Of a DNA stretch of 64,000 nucleotides, positions 44,130 through 52,449 are shown in pieces; position 1 is the stretch's first letter; every line of letters begins with the position of its first letter. Source of the stretch: Bacillota bacterium (lineage in GTDB: Bacteria; Bacillota; Clostridia; Christensenellales; UMGS416). Under the pieces are notes generated by a model that was given only the letters and a program-made list of their open reading frames with translations, made no database searches and had not been told where the DNA came from. Both the position numbers and the translations under genes were made by a program. The DNA lies in assembly GCA_023398815.1 (NCBI GenBank), contig JAEWRW010000064.1:1-64000 (forward strand). The letters are read 5' to 3'.

Positions 44130-44710
44130 CCGACGACAGAGACAACCAGTGGACGGCGCTGACCGCCGAGATTGCGGCCTGCACAGCCTGTGGCCTGTGC
44201 CAGGGGCGCAAGCAGGCCGTGCCGGGTGAAGGCGACCGTCAGGCGAGGGTGCTCTTTGTGGGCGAAGGCCCCGGCGCTGAGGAAGACCGCCAGGGCCGCC
44301 CCTTTGTGGGCCCGGCAGGTCAGCTCCTCGACCGGATGCTGGAAGCCGTGGGGCTCCGGCGGGAGGCGGTCTTCATCGCCAACGTGGTGAAGTGCCGCCC
44401 GCCCGCCAACCGCACTCCCACCGACGACGAGGCCGAGGCCTGCCTCAACTACCTGCGGCGGCAAGTCAAGCTCCTCCGACCGGAAATCATCGTGTGCATG
44501 GGCGGCACGGCGGTGCGCCACCTCATCGACCGGGACGCACGGGTGAGCCAGATGCGCGGGCAATGGGTGCGGCGGGGCGGCGTGGACATGCTGGCCACCT
44601 ACCACCCGGCGGCCCTGCTGCGGCGGGAGGAATGGCTCATCGATTCCTGGCGGGACATGATGGCGCTCAAAGAACGACTGGGGCGGAGGGACGACGATGG
44701 CGGAGCATAG
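44126..44710 (+). CDS. Uracil-DNA glycosylase family protein with Fe-S Cys (family 4/5-like)
   Basis: A 194-residue DNA repair protein of the UDG superfamily. The Fe-S cluster Cys pattern of family 4 is complete: Cys19-x2-Cys22 (AACTAC), Cys in VVKCRPP and Cys in AEACLNYL. The active-site motif is GEGPGAEEDRQGRPFVGPAG and the second motif YHPAAL. It removes uracil from DNA, probably in base excision repair. GTG start overlaps the preceding stop. It overlaps the next gene by 14 bp. Confidence 0.85.
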   Translation: MTDDRDNQWTALTAEIAACTACGLCQGRKQAVPGEGDRQARVLFVGEGPGAEEDRQGRPFVGPAGQLLDRMLEAVGLRREAVFIANVVKCRPPANRTPTDDEAEACLNYLRRQVKLLRPEIIVCMGGTAVRHLIDRDARVSQMRGQWVRRGGVDMLATYHPAALLRREEWLIDSWRDMMALKERLGRRDDDGGA

Positions 44711-45332
44711 GGAAGCGGCGCTGACAGCCGTGCGGAACCAATGCCAGGAGCTGCTGCGGACGGTGTACCCGCCCGAGGGCCGACGCATGGTGTTTGGCCA
44801 GGGCGACCCCAACAGCCCCATCGTACTGGTGGGCGAGGCCCCCGGCGCTGAGGAGGAAGCTCAGGGCCTGCCCTTTGTGGGCAAGGCCGGCCAGAACCTC
44901 ACCGAGTTTCTGGAGCACCTCCAGCTCCCCCGGGAGCGGCTCTACATCACCAACGTCGTGAAGTTCCGCCCCTACAAGGTGCACCCCCGCACCGGCAGCC
45001 GCAGCAACCGCCCCCCCACGCGGGAGGAGATTGAGCTGTGCTTCCACTTCCTGCGGCGGGAGATTGAGGTCATCCACCCCAAGGTGGTAGTGACGCTGGG
45101 CAACGTGGCCCTCAAGGCCGTGCGCGACGACCGCGCCGCCGTCATCGGGGCCTGCCACGGCCAACCCCTGCCCTGCGCCCTGGGGGAGACGGCCTTCCAC
45201 CTTTTTCCCCTCTACCACCCGGCGTCCATCATCTACAACCGGGCGCTGGCCGATGTGTACCGGCAGGATCTCGACGCACTGGGGGCCTTCCTCACCGAAA
45301 CCGGCGTGAAACCGAAGGAGGCCCGGCCATGA
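44697..45332 (+). CDS. Second uracil-DNA-glycosylase-like protein without Fe-S Cys
   Basis: A 211-residue UDG-superfamily paralogue. It keeps GEAPGAEEEAQGLPFVGKAG and LYHPASII but has only one Cys at the N-terminus (NQC, residue 16) and Phe instead of Cys in VVKFRPYK, so the 4Fe-4S cluster cannot form. An insertion (VHPRTGSRSNRPPTREE) is present. It may be a catalytically altered or non-enzymatic partner of the preceding protein, since the genes overlap and must be co-translated. Confidence 0.8.
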   Translation: MAEHREAALTAVRNQCQELLRTVYPPEGRRMVFGQGDPNSPIVLVGEAPGAEEEAQGLPFVGKAGQNLTEFLEHLQLPRERLYITNVVKFRPYKVHPRTGSRSNRPPTREEIELCFHFLRREIEVIHPKVVVTLGNVALKAVRDDRAAVIGACHGQPLPCALGETAFHLFPLYHPASIIYNRALADVYRQDLDALGAFLTETGVKPKEARP

Positions 45333-45946
45333 CGACCGAGCCCCTGCCCTGCGAGCTCCCTCTCCTGCCCCTCGGCCCCCGGCAGGCGGCCCCCGCCGCC
45401 CGCACGCTGGCGCTGGCCTTTGCCGATGACCCGCTGGTCACCCGCATCTGCCCCGACCCCGCTACCCGCCTGGCGCTCATTGAGCCGGTGTTCCACTACA
45501 CCGCGCGGCTGGCCGCCGCCAACGGGCAGGCCTGGGCCGTGGGCACCGCCCCCGACGGCGTGTCGCTGTGGCTGCCCAGCTGGCGCATGGGCTGCGCGCC
45601 CTGGCGCTGGTTCCTCTACGGCGGGCACCGGGTGGGCCGGGGCATGGAGCCCAGCCACTACCGGCTCTTGAATGAGGTGTCCGGCGTCATTGACCGGGAG
45701 CGCGACCGCGTGGCCCCGCGGCGGTATCGGTACCTATCGAACCTCGGGGTGCTGCCCGCCGCCCGGCGGCAGGGCTTGGCCACGGCGCTGGTGCTGCCCC
45801 CCGTGCAGGAGGCCGCCCGCCAGGGCCTGCCCACGCTGGTGGAGACGAACACCCCGGCGTCGCTCGCCTTTTACCGCGCCGTCGGGTTCCGTGTCATCAA
45901 TGACTTCCGCGCCTATGGCATGGAGTATTATGTGCTGAGGGCATAG
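45329..45946 (+). CDS. GNAT-family N-acetyltransferase
   Basis: A 205-residue acetyltransferase. N-terminal part LGPRQAAPAARTLALAFADDPLVTRICPD; SNLGVLPAARRQGLATALVLPPVQEA (about residues 136-161) is the acetyl-CoA site; ASLAFYRAVGFRVI the closing motif. It overlaps the preceding stop by four bases (ATGA) and ends the operon 22 bp before a terminator. Confidence 0.83.
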   Translation: MTTEPLPCELPLLPLGPRQAAPAARTLALAFADDPLVTRICPDPATRLALIEPVFHYTARLAAANGQAWAVGTAPDGVSLWLPSWRMGCAPWRWFLYGGHRVGRGMEPSHYRLLNEVSGVIDRERDRVAPRRYRYLSNLGVLPAARRQGLATALVLPPVQEAARQGLPTLVETNTPASLAFYRAVGFRVINDFRAYGMEYYVLRA

Positions 45947-45967
45947 GGAAAGCGGAGTGGAAAGTTG

Positions 45968-45991
45968 CCAAAGGGGCGTGAGCCCCTTTGG
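45968..45991 (+). terminator. Terminator of the UDG operon
   Basis: A perfect 10-bp stem CCAAAGGGGC/GCCCCTTTGG with loop GTGA, followed by AATCCCCCTTTTT. Confidence 0.8.
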
Positions 45992-46175
45992 AATCCCCCT
46001 TTTTCGCCACGCGATGCCGGTAGGCGCTGCCAATCGCTGCTCAGCCCTATCCCCTAATCCGCAGAGGTGGCACCCGTCGCCGCCTTTTCTGTTTCCGTTT
46101 TTTCCTCTTTCCCCACCCTGTGCATAACTTGCCCGCCTGCCCCACACACTGACAAAAATGGCAGGAGTGTGGACG

Positions 46176-47075
46176 ATGGAACTCTATTACCCCCCGATGG
46201 GGCAGAAACCGGACAACAAGACGGTCAACGTGACCTTCCCGCCCCAGCACCAGGATCGCCAGCCCGGGCTGGAGCAGCCGATGAACCCACGGCCCATCTA
46301 CGACGACCCGGCCCGGGTGGGCACGGGCAAGCTCGCGGGCAAGGTGGCGCTCATCACCGGCGGCGACAGCGGCATTGGCCGGGCGGCAGCGGTGGCCTTC
46401 GCGCGGGAGGGTGCGGCGGTGGCGGTGTCCTACCTCGACGAGCACGACGACGCCAACGACACGAAGAAGGTGGTGGAACGGCTGGGCGGGCGATGCCTGC
46501 TGCTGCCCGGCGACATCGCTGATGAGGCGACCTGCCAGCGGCTGGTGGCTGACACGGTGGCGGCGTTCGGCGCGCTCGATGTACTCGTGAACAACGCCGC
46601 GGTGCAATACCCGCAGAACAGCCTGCTGGACATCACCGCCCAGCAGCTGGAACAGACCTTCCGGGTCAACGTCTTCGGCATGTTCCACCTCACACGGGCG
46701 GCGCTGCCCCACTTAAAGTGCGGCGCGTCCATCGTCAGCACCACCTCGGTGACGGCCTACGAGGGCAGCGAACGGCTGATCGACTATTCCTCCACCAAGG
46801 GGGCGATCGTCAGCTTCACCCGGGCGCTGGCACGCTCCTTAGCCGGGCAGGGCGTGCGCGTCAACGCCATTGCCCCCGGCCCGGTGTGGACGCCCCTGCA
46901 GCCCGCCAGCTGGCCCGCCACCGACATTGAGACCTTCGGCGGCGACACCCCCATGGGCCGGGCTGCCCAACCCGCCGAGCTGGCCGCTGCCTACGTCTAC
47001 CTTGCCTGCAACGATTCATCCTTTGTGACCGGCCAGGTGCTGCACGTCAATGGAGGCGCATGTATGCACAGCTAG
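46176..47075 (+). CDS. Short-chain dehydrogenase/reductase (YhdF/general-stress type)
   Basis: A 299-residue NAD(P)-dependent oxidoreductase. Nucleotide-binding TGGDSGIG is at residues 61-68 (TGxxxGxG), NNAAV in the middle, and the catalytic YSSTKGA (Tyr and Lys). The N-terminal about 45 residues (PPQHQDRQPG, MNPRPIYDDP) match the general-stress protein subgroup (YdaD/YhdF-like). The ATG at 46176 has AGGAG eight bases upstream. The substrate is unknown. Confidence 0.9.
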   Translation: MELYYPPMGQKPDNKTVNVTFPPQHQDRQPGLEQPMNPRPIYDDPARVGTGKLAGKVALITGGDSGIGRAAAVAFAREGAAVAVSYLDEHDDANDTKKVVERLGGRCLLLPGDIADEATCQRLVADTVAAFGALDVLVNNAAVQYPQNSLLDITAQQLEQTFRVNVFGMFHLTRAALPHLKCGASIVSTTSVTAYEGSERLIDYSSTKGAIVSFTRALARSLAGQGVRVNAIAPGPVWTPLQPASWPATDIETFGGDTPMGRAAQPAELAAAYVYLACNDSSFVTGQVLHVNGGACMHS

Positions 47076-47785
47076 TCGCTGTGCGTTCGCGGCTGCCGCC
47101 TGCGGCGACAGCCGCGAGTTGGAGTGCTCGTCACAGGTTTGCTTGAGCCCCGCGACGTACACGCCGTCGCGGGGCTTTCGGTTGCGTGGGTCGTGCAGGG
47201 GTTTTGCGGGGGAGACGCGCCTTTGGGCGGGAGGGCTGAGTGCCACGGGCGAGCTACTTTGTGCCGCCGCCGGATGAACCGGCTGGCGGCTATTGGCTGT
47301 GTGGGGCGTGCGGGGGAACGCGCCTGTGGGCGGGAGGAGTGAGTGCCACGAGCGGGGCGTGCGGTAGCCGCTGCCCACTGGCCCCACATCGCTTGAGAGC
47401 GATGTGAGCAACGCGCAGCATTGCGATGGGCGGGATAAACCGCGGTGCGGCTGCTGGTTGTAGCACTCGCAGAAACCCTCTCCCCACCCCCTCCCCCAAA
47501 CTGGGGGAGGGGCAAAAAATGTTGGAGATGGCAGCAAAACCTGGCGTACCGTCTTTCGGGCGCGTTCGTGTTCCCGCCGGATGACTGGTGGTACTCGGCT
47601 TGAGACAGAGGGGAGGGATGTTTGAGCCTTTCCGTTGCGGAGCAAAAGGAAAGGCGAGTTACCTCCCTCTGGCACTCACCTTTGTGCCAGCCATCCGGTC
47701 TATGGGAACTCGTCCGCGCCTCCCAAAGCGTTTTGGGTCCTTTTGCGCTTCAAAAGGACCGCCCAGCGCAGCGCGTTTCTGAGGA
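47076..47785 (+). repeat. Composite palindromic element, copy 10 (forward, full)
   Basis: Begins right after the SDR stop: TTCGCGGCTG/CAGCCGCGAG palindrome (47087-47118), GTGCTCGTCACAGG, 29-nt-type hairpin (47146-47176), GGGGGAGACGCG..GGCGGGAGGG (47208-47233), GTGCCGCCGCCGGATGAACC, further modules, C-rich/G-rich hairpin (47486-47512), nested core (47558-47720, 163 bp), and a GGTCC..GGACC hairpin (47738-47762). No gene supported. Confidence 0.65.
47146..47176 (+). terminator. Terminator-like hairpin after the SDR gene
   Basis: An 11-bp stem AGCCCCGCGAC/GTCGCGGGGCT with 9-nt loop GTACACGCC, followed by TTTCGG. 71 bp after the stop. The loop is identical to that at 62461-62489 although the stem is different. 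Confidence 0.65.
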
Positions 47786-48133
47786 AAATGGAGCATATTG
47801 CCCAAGCAAAGACATCGCAGAGAACTGCGCGTACGAAACAATGCCGGCATCCTCACCCGTGCCAGTCGTCTGGCATAAGAAACTCGTCTGCGCCAGAGAC
47901 TCTTTGGTTCCCTTGGCGCCACCCAATAGTGCCGCCCAGCGGCAACACTCCCTTTGTCGCGTCCAAAGCAGACCCGTATCGTTCCCCGCCTTCCACGCAA
48001 AGCCACGCTTGGAATCCTTTTGCGATATCAAGTGCCGCCCAGCACGCTAGACGTTCTAATTGTCGGTGACGAAAAGCAACCCATCAACTCCCCCATTTCC
48101 TTTGGATACGGTCTATCCAACCCCTCCCTTTCC
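47786..48133. other. Intergenic region upstream of the FN3 protein
   Basis: No gene recognised. It contains short stretches of the repeat family (AACTCGTCTGCGCC near 47881, and TGCCGCCCAGCGGCA near 47930-47945) and is otherwise unremarkable. Confidence 0.4.
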
Positions 48134-48162
48134 TTGTTATGTTGTACACTTATTGGTATAAT
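48134..48162 (+). promoter_or_regulatory. Promoter of the FN3 protein gene
   Basis: TTGTTA (48134-48139), 17 bp and TATAAT (48157-48162), 45 bp before the start. Confidence 0.65.
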
Positions 48163-48207
48163 GGCAAAAGTGTATAAAAAGATTCCAGAAATACCAGGAG
48201 GTAGTGT

Positions 48208-50298
48208 ATGAAAGCGAGGATGTTGCGTGGGTTGTTGGCACTGTCCATCGCCCTGGCAGTGGTGTGGACGGCCCAGCCGCTTGCGGCTCAGGCGGCCAGC
48301 AAACTGCCCGCGCCCAGCGGGGTCAAAGCCCAGTCGGTGACCGTCACCTCGATCAAGGTGAGTTGGAAGGCCGTCTCCGGCGCGGTGCGGTACGAAGTCT
48401 ACCGCGCCACCAGTGCCAGCGGCACCTACACAAAGGTGAAGACGACGACCTCGCTGAGTGTCACCAACACCAGCCTGACCCGCGGCAAAACCTACTACTA
48501 CAAGCTGAAGGCCATCCACAAGACGGCCTCGCTGAGCAGTGCCCGCAGCGCCGCCGTGAGCTGCAAGGCCCGGCTGGCCACCCCGGTGGTAACGGCGGGC
48601 TCGGCCTCCTCCACCTCCATCAAGGTGAGCTGGCAGGCCGTCTCCGGCGCGGCAAAGTATGAAGTATACCGCGCCACCACCTCCGGCGGCACGTACACGC
48701 TCCTCAAGACCACGACCGCCCGCGCCTACACCAACACGGGCCTGACCCGTGGCAAGACCTACTACTACAAGGTGAAGGCCCTGTACAAGACGGCATCGGG
48801 CAACAGCGCCCGCAGTGCCGCCGTGTCGGCCGTGCCCAAGCTCTCCGCCCCCACGGGGTTGGAGGTCTCCATCGTCTCCCCCACCTCCATCGCACTCAAA
48901 TGGAACAAGGTATCGGGTGCCACAGGGTATGAGCTTTACCGCGCCAGCAGCGCTACTGGTACCTATGCCAAGGTGACGACCACCAAGAACGCCTACTACA
49001 CCAACACCAAGCTCGCCGGAGGCAGAACCTACTACTACAAGGTGCGCGCGGTGATGACCCCCTCCGCCGCCAACAGCACCTTGAGCGCGGCGGTGGCCGG
49101 CAAGACGGCCTACACCCGCGGCACCACCAAGACCCTGGGGCGCGGCACCACCGCCGTGGGCAAGGCCGTCACCTTCCACTATACCGCGCCGGTCAGCGGC
49201 ATCTACTACTTCCATGCCGAGGATCGCACCGGTGACAACGACGTGACCGTCCAGGTCTACGACCGCAACGGCAAAATCTACACGGGGTACAACGAAACCA
49301 ACGACGCCAACGCCACACTGACCGCCGGGCAGACCTACGACGTGCTGGGCATGTTCAACATGGAGGCCTGCACCTTCACCATGGAGGTGGGCGTGCCCCA
49401 CGTGGCGTGGAACATCACCGGCACCACCGCCGTGTCCGACGGCATTGGGTTTGTTGGGCAGCACAACGTGTATTACTACACCGCGCCGGTGACTGGACGG
49501 TACCGGCTGGACGCGGTGGACCGCATGAACGACGCCTCCGTACAAATCGACGTGTACAACAACAAGAACAGCAAAATGGGCGGCCACGACAATGGGGTAA
49601 CGATGGACTTCACCGCCGGGCAGACCTACCGGTTTGAAGTGCGCTACCTCTACGACACCTGCACCTCCTACAAGCTCAACATCGGCGTGGCCCACGCCGT
49701 GCGTGACATCACGGGTAAGACGACGCTGACCGACAGCATCACCTTCCAGGATCAGGTCAACCGCTACACCTACAAGGCGGCGGTGACCGGCCGGTATCGC
49801 ATCGATGTCGTCGACCGCATGAACAACGCATCTGTGAACGTGGATGTGCTCAATTCCCTCAACCACAGCATGAGCGATGCCTATTATAAGAACGACGGGC
49901 TGACGGTGGACCTGACCGCCGGCGAGACCTACCAGGTGCTGGTGAGCTACCGTTATGAACCCTGCACCAGTTATCGTATGAACATCGGCGTGCCCCACGC
50001 GGTGCGCACGCTGGTCTTCGGCACGACCCTCTCCGATTCGCTCACCTACACCGACCAGATCAACCGCTACGACTTCACCCCCACCACCACGGAACACCAT
50101 CGCATACTGCTGGAGAATGTCTCCAACAGCGCGGCGGTCACCCTGGAGATTTACGACGACCTCAACAACCTGGTGGACAGCAGCTGGGGCGGCGAGGTTG
50201 AGGCCGTGCTGACGGCTGGCAAGAAGTACCGCATTCTGGTGCACCAAGGCAACAACGACTTCTGCACCTATACCCTGCGTGCCATCATGATGTCATAG
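48208..50298 (+). CDS. Large secreted protein: three FN3 domains plus four beta-sandwich repeats
   Basis: A 696-residue protein with a signal peptide (about 1-30, ending LAAQAA). Three fibronectin-type-III-like domains follow (about 33-121, 122-208, 210-298; each with the YEVYRAT and GKTYYYKVKA signatures). Four repeats of about 95 residues come next (about 305-690), each with YTAPVTGRYR-DAVDRMND and a GQTY element. These repeats resemble PPC-like/C-terminal binding modules. Each carries one Cys near its end (ACTF, TCTSY, PCTSY, FCTY). It is probably cell-surface or matrix associated. No LPXTG, SLH or dockerin is visible. CAGGAGG precedes the start. Confidence 0.8.
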   Translation: MKARMLRGLLALSIALAVVWTAQPLAAQAASKLPAPSGVKAQSVTVTSIKVSWKAVSGAVRYEVYRATSASGTYTKVKTTTSLSVTNTSLTRGKTYYYKLKAIHKTASLSSARSAAVSCKARLATPVVTAGSASSTSIKVSWQAVSGAAKYEVYRATTSGGTYTLLKTTTARAYTNTGLTRGKTYYYKVKALYKTASGNSARSAAVSAVPKLSAPTGLEVSIVSPTSIALKWNKVSGATGYELYRASSATGTYAKVTTTKNAYYTNTKLAGGRTYYYKVRAVMTPSAANSTLSAAVAGKTAYTRGTTKTLGRGTTAVGKAVTFHYTAPVSGIYYFHAEDRTGDNDVTVQVYDRNGKIYTGYNETNDANATLTAGQTYDVLGMFNMEACTFTMEVGVPHVAWNITGTTAVSDGIGFVGQHNVYYYTAPVTGRYRLDAVDRMNDASVQIDVYNNKNSKMGGHDNGVTMDFTAGQTYRFEVRYLYDTCTSYKLNIGVAHAVRDITGKTTLTDSITFQDQVNRYTYKAAVTGRYRIDVVDRMNNASVNVDVLNSLNHSMSDAYYKNDGLTVDLTAGETYQVLVSYRYEPCTSYRMNIGVPHAVRTLVFGTTLSDSLTYTDQINRYDFTPTTTEHHRILLENVSNSAAVTLEIYDDLNNLVDSSWGGEVEAVLTAGKKYRILVHQGNNDFCTYTLRAIMMS

Positions 50299-50338
50299 GA
50301 ACGAGACAGCGCGGATAGCATACCCCCTGCAATCGACG

Positions 50339-50363
50339 AAGGCTGCCCTCCGGGGCAGCCTTT
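50339..50363 (+). terminator. Terminator after the FN3 protein
   Basis: Perfect 10-bp stem AAGGCTGCCC/GGGCAGCCTT with loop TCCG, then T. Confidence 0.7.
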
Positions 50364-50409
50364 GGCTATGGCTGGCGAAACTTGCTGCCCCCGAAGTGTC
50401 CGCTCCCAG

Positions 50410-50439
50410 TTGCGCCGCCGCGTCCCCCGCGCCTATAAT
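50410..50439 (+). promoter_or_regulatory. Predicted promoter of mnmG
   Basis: TTGCGC, 18 bp and TATAAT, 54 bp before the mnmG start. Confidence 0.5.
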
Positions 50440-50492
50440 ACGGGGAGACAATCGGGGAAGCTCCCCGGGCAATTTTCACACAAGGGGTACGG

Positions 50493-52391
50493 ATGAAGAC
50501 ATTTTTGGCCGGGGAATGGGATGTGGTGGTGGTGGGCGCGGGGCACGCCGGGGTGGAGGCGGGCCTGGCTGCCGCGCGCCTGGGCTTGAAGACGCTGATG
50601 CTGACGATCCAGCTGGACTCAGTGGCGCTGATGGCCTGCAACCCGGCGGTGGGCGGCACCAGCAAGGGACACCTGGTGCGCGAGGTCGATGCCCTGGGCG
50701 GGGAGATGGGCCTGTGTGCCGACGCCACCGCCCTGCAGCGCAAGCTCCTGAACACCAGCAAGGGCCCGGCGGTGCAGTCGCTGCGGGCCCAGGCCGACAA
50801 GCACGCCTACCAGCAGCGCATGAAGTGGACGGTGGAGAACACCGACAACCTCACCCTGCGGCAGGGGGAGTGCGTGCGCATCCTCACGCGGGGCGGGCGG
50901 GTCACCGGCATCGTGACCGCCGACGGGGCTCAAGTGGCCTGCCATGCGCTGGTGCTGGCCACCGGCGTGTACCTCCGCGGCCGCACCATCGTGGGGGAAC
51001 AGACCCACAGCAGTGGGCCTTCGGGGTTGTTCCCGGCCCTGCGGTTGAGCCGGGAGCTCAAGCGTCTGGGCTTCCCGCTTCGGCGCTTCAAGACCGGCAC
51101 CCCCGCCCGCATTGACGGCCGCACCGTGGACACCAGCGGGCTGGAGATCCAGCACGGCCAACCCGACGCGCCCTATTTCTCCTTCCTCACCGATGACGCC
51201 CCCTGCCCCCAGGTGCCCTGCTGGCTCACCTGGACGGGGGCGGCCACCCACGACATCATCCGCGCCAACCTGCACCGGTCGCCGCTCTACTCCGGCGTCA
51301 TCGAGGGCACCGGCCCCCGCTACTGCCCCAGCATTGAGGACAAGGTCGTGCGCTTCGCCGACAAGGAGCGCCACCAGGTGTTCCTGGAGCCCGAAGGGGC
51401 GCTGACCCGCGAGTGGTATGTGCAGGGCATGAGCACCTCGCTCCCAGTGGATGTGCAGGTGGCGATGCTCCGCACCCTGCCGGGGCTGGAGCGGGTGGAG
51501 CTAACCCGTGCGGGCTACGCCATCGAATACGACTGCATCGACCCGACGGCCAGTACGCTGACCCTCCAGAGCCGGGAGGTCGGCGGGCTCTTCACCGCCG
51601 GGCAGCTCAATGGTTCCTCTGGCTATGAGGAGGCCGCCGCCCAGGGGATTCTGGCGGGCATCAACGCCGCCCAATACTGCCGGGGGGAGGAGCCCCTCGT
51701 CCTCGACCGTGCCCAGGCCTACCTGGGGGTGCTGGTGGACGACCTCATTACCAAGGGCACCAACGAACCCTACCGCATGATGACCAGCCGCGCCGAGCAC
51801 CGCCTGCTGCTGCGGCAGGACAACGCCGACCTGCGGCTGACCGAGCTCGGGCGGCGCATTGGCCTGGTGGACGACCGCCGTTATGACCGCATGTGCCGCA
51901 AGCGGGAGGAAACCGAGCGGCTCACCCGCCACTTTGAGGGCACCTCATTGCCGCCCACCCCGGCGCTGGCCGCCGCCCTTACCGCCCGTGGGGAGGTACC
52001 GCCCGACATCTCCGCCCCCATTACCGACCTGCTTCGTCGCCCCCGGGTGCGCTGGGCCGACCTTGTGCCCCTCGACCCCGCCGCCCCCGCCGTGGGCCGC
52101 GACGCCGCCGAACAGGCCGAGATCGCCGTGAAGTACGCCGGGTACCTGGCGCGGGAGGAGCGGGAGATTGAACGCTTCCGCAAGCTGGAGGCCCGCGCCC
52201 TGCCCGCCGAGATCGACTACACCCAGATTGCCGGCATCCGGCTGGAGGCCCGGCAGAAGCTCAACGCCCTGCGACCCGCCTCGGTGGGCCAGGCCGGGCG
52301 CATCTCCGGGGTGTCGCCGGCGGATGTGGCGGTGCTGTTGGTGTGGTTGGAACGGCACGCTGGATGCGTGCCGAACCGCTCCGCGCCGTGA
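50493..52391 (+). CDS. mnmG: tRNA uridine-5-carboxymethylaminomethyl(34) synthesis enzyme MnmG
   Basis: A 632-residue FAD-dependent enzyme that, with MnmE, modifies U34 of tRNAs decoding NNA/NNG. FAD motif VVVVGAGHAGVEAG (about residues 11-24), ACNPAVGGTSKGHLVREVDALGG, FKTGTPARIDGRT, GLFTAGQLNGSSGYEEAAAQG and the C-terminal GISGV-type region (GRISGVSPADVAVLLVWLE) are all present. Its last residues (about RHAGCVPNRSAP) are encoded by a 94-nt palindromic module (52353-52446), so the normal C-terminus has been replaced. mnmE is not in view. The start follows AAGGGG. Confidence 0.94.
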   Translation: MKTFLAGEWDVVVVGAGHAGVEAGLAAARLGLKTLMLTIQLDSVALMACNPAVGGTSKGHLVREVDALGGEMGLCADATALQRKLLNTSKGPAVQSLRAQADKHAYQQRMKWTVENTDNLTLRQGECVRILTRGGRVTGIVTADGAQVACHALVLATGVYLRGRTIVGEQTHSSGPSGLFPALRLSRELKRLGFPLRRFKTGTPARIDGRTVDTSGLEIQHGQPDAPYFSFLTDDAPCPQVPCWLTWTGAATHDIIRANLHRSPLYSGVIEGTGPRYCPSIEDKVVRFADKERHQVFLEPEGALTREWYVQGMSTSLPVDVQVAMLRTLPGLERVELTRAGYAIEYDCIDPTASTLTLQSREVGGLFTAGQLNGSSGYEEAAAQGILAGINAAQYCRGEEPLVLDRAQAYLGVLVDDLITKGTNEPYRMMTSRAEHRLLLRQDNADLRLTELGRRIGLVDDRRYDRMCRKREETERLTRHFEGTSLPPTPALAAALTARGEVPPDISAPITDLLRRPRVRWADLVPLDPAAPAVGRDAAEQAEIAVKYAGYLAREEREIERFRKLEARALPAEIDYTQIAGIRLEARQKLNALRPASVGQAGRISGVSPADVAVLLVWLERHAGCVPNRSAP

Positions 52392-52446
52392 GGGCGTTGT
52401 GAGAACAACGCCCTAGCGCCTGGATGGCGCGTAAGGCGCGGACGGC
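52353..52446 (+). repeat. 94-nt palindromic module covering the mnmG 3' end
   Basis: Same geometry as 15943-16036: an 8-5-8 hairpin (stem CGGCACGC, loop TGGAT), 18-nt linker, 9-4-9 hairpin (stem GGGCGTTGT, loop GAGA), and a 33-nt tail with GCGCC-TGGAT-GGCGC and GTAAGGCGCGGACGGC. It supplies the last 12 codons and the stop codon of mnmG. Confidence 0.85.
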
Positions 52447-52449
52447 AAC

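Noticed and set aside
48028..50247. A 739-residue open frame on the minus strand
   Set aside because: It is antisense to the FN3 protein and has a valine/histidine-rich composition typical of a shadow frame; the plus strand has signal peptide, domains, promoter and SD.
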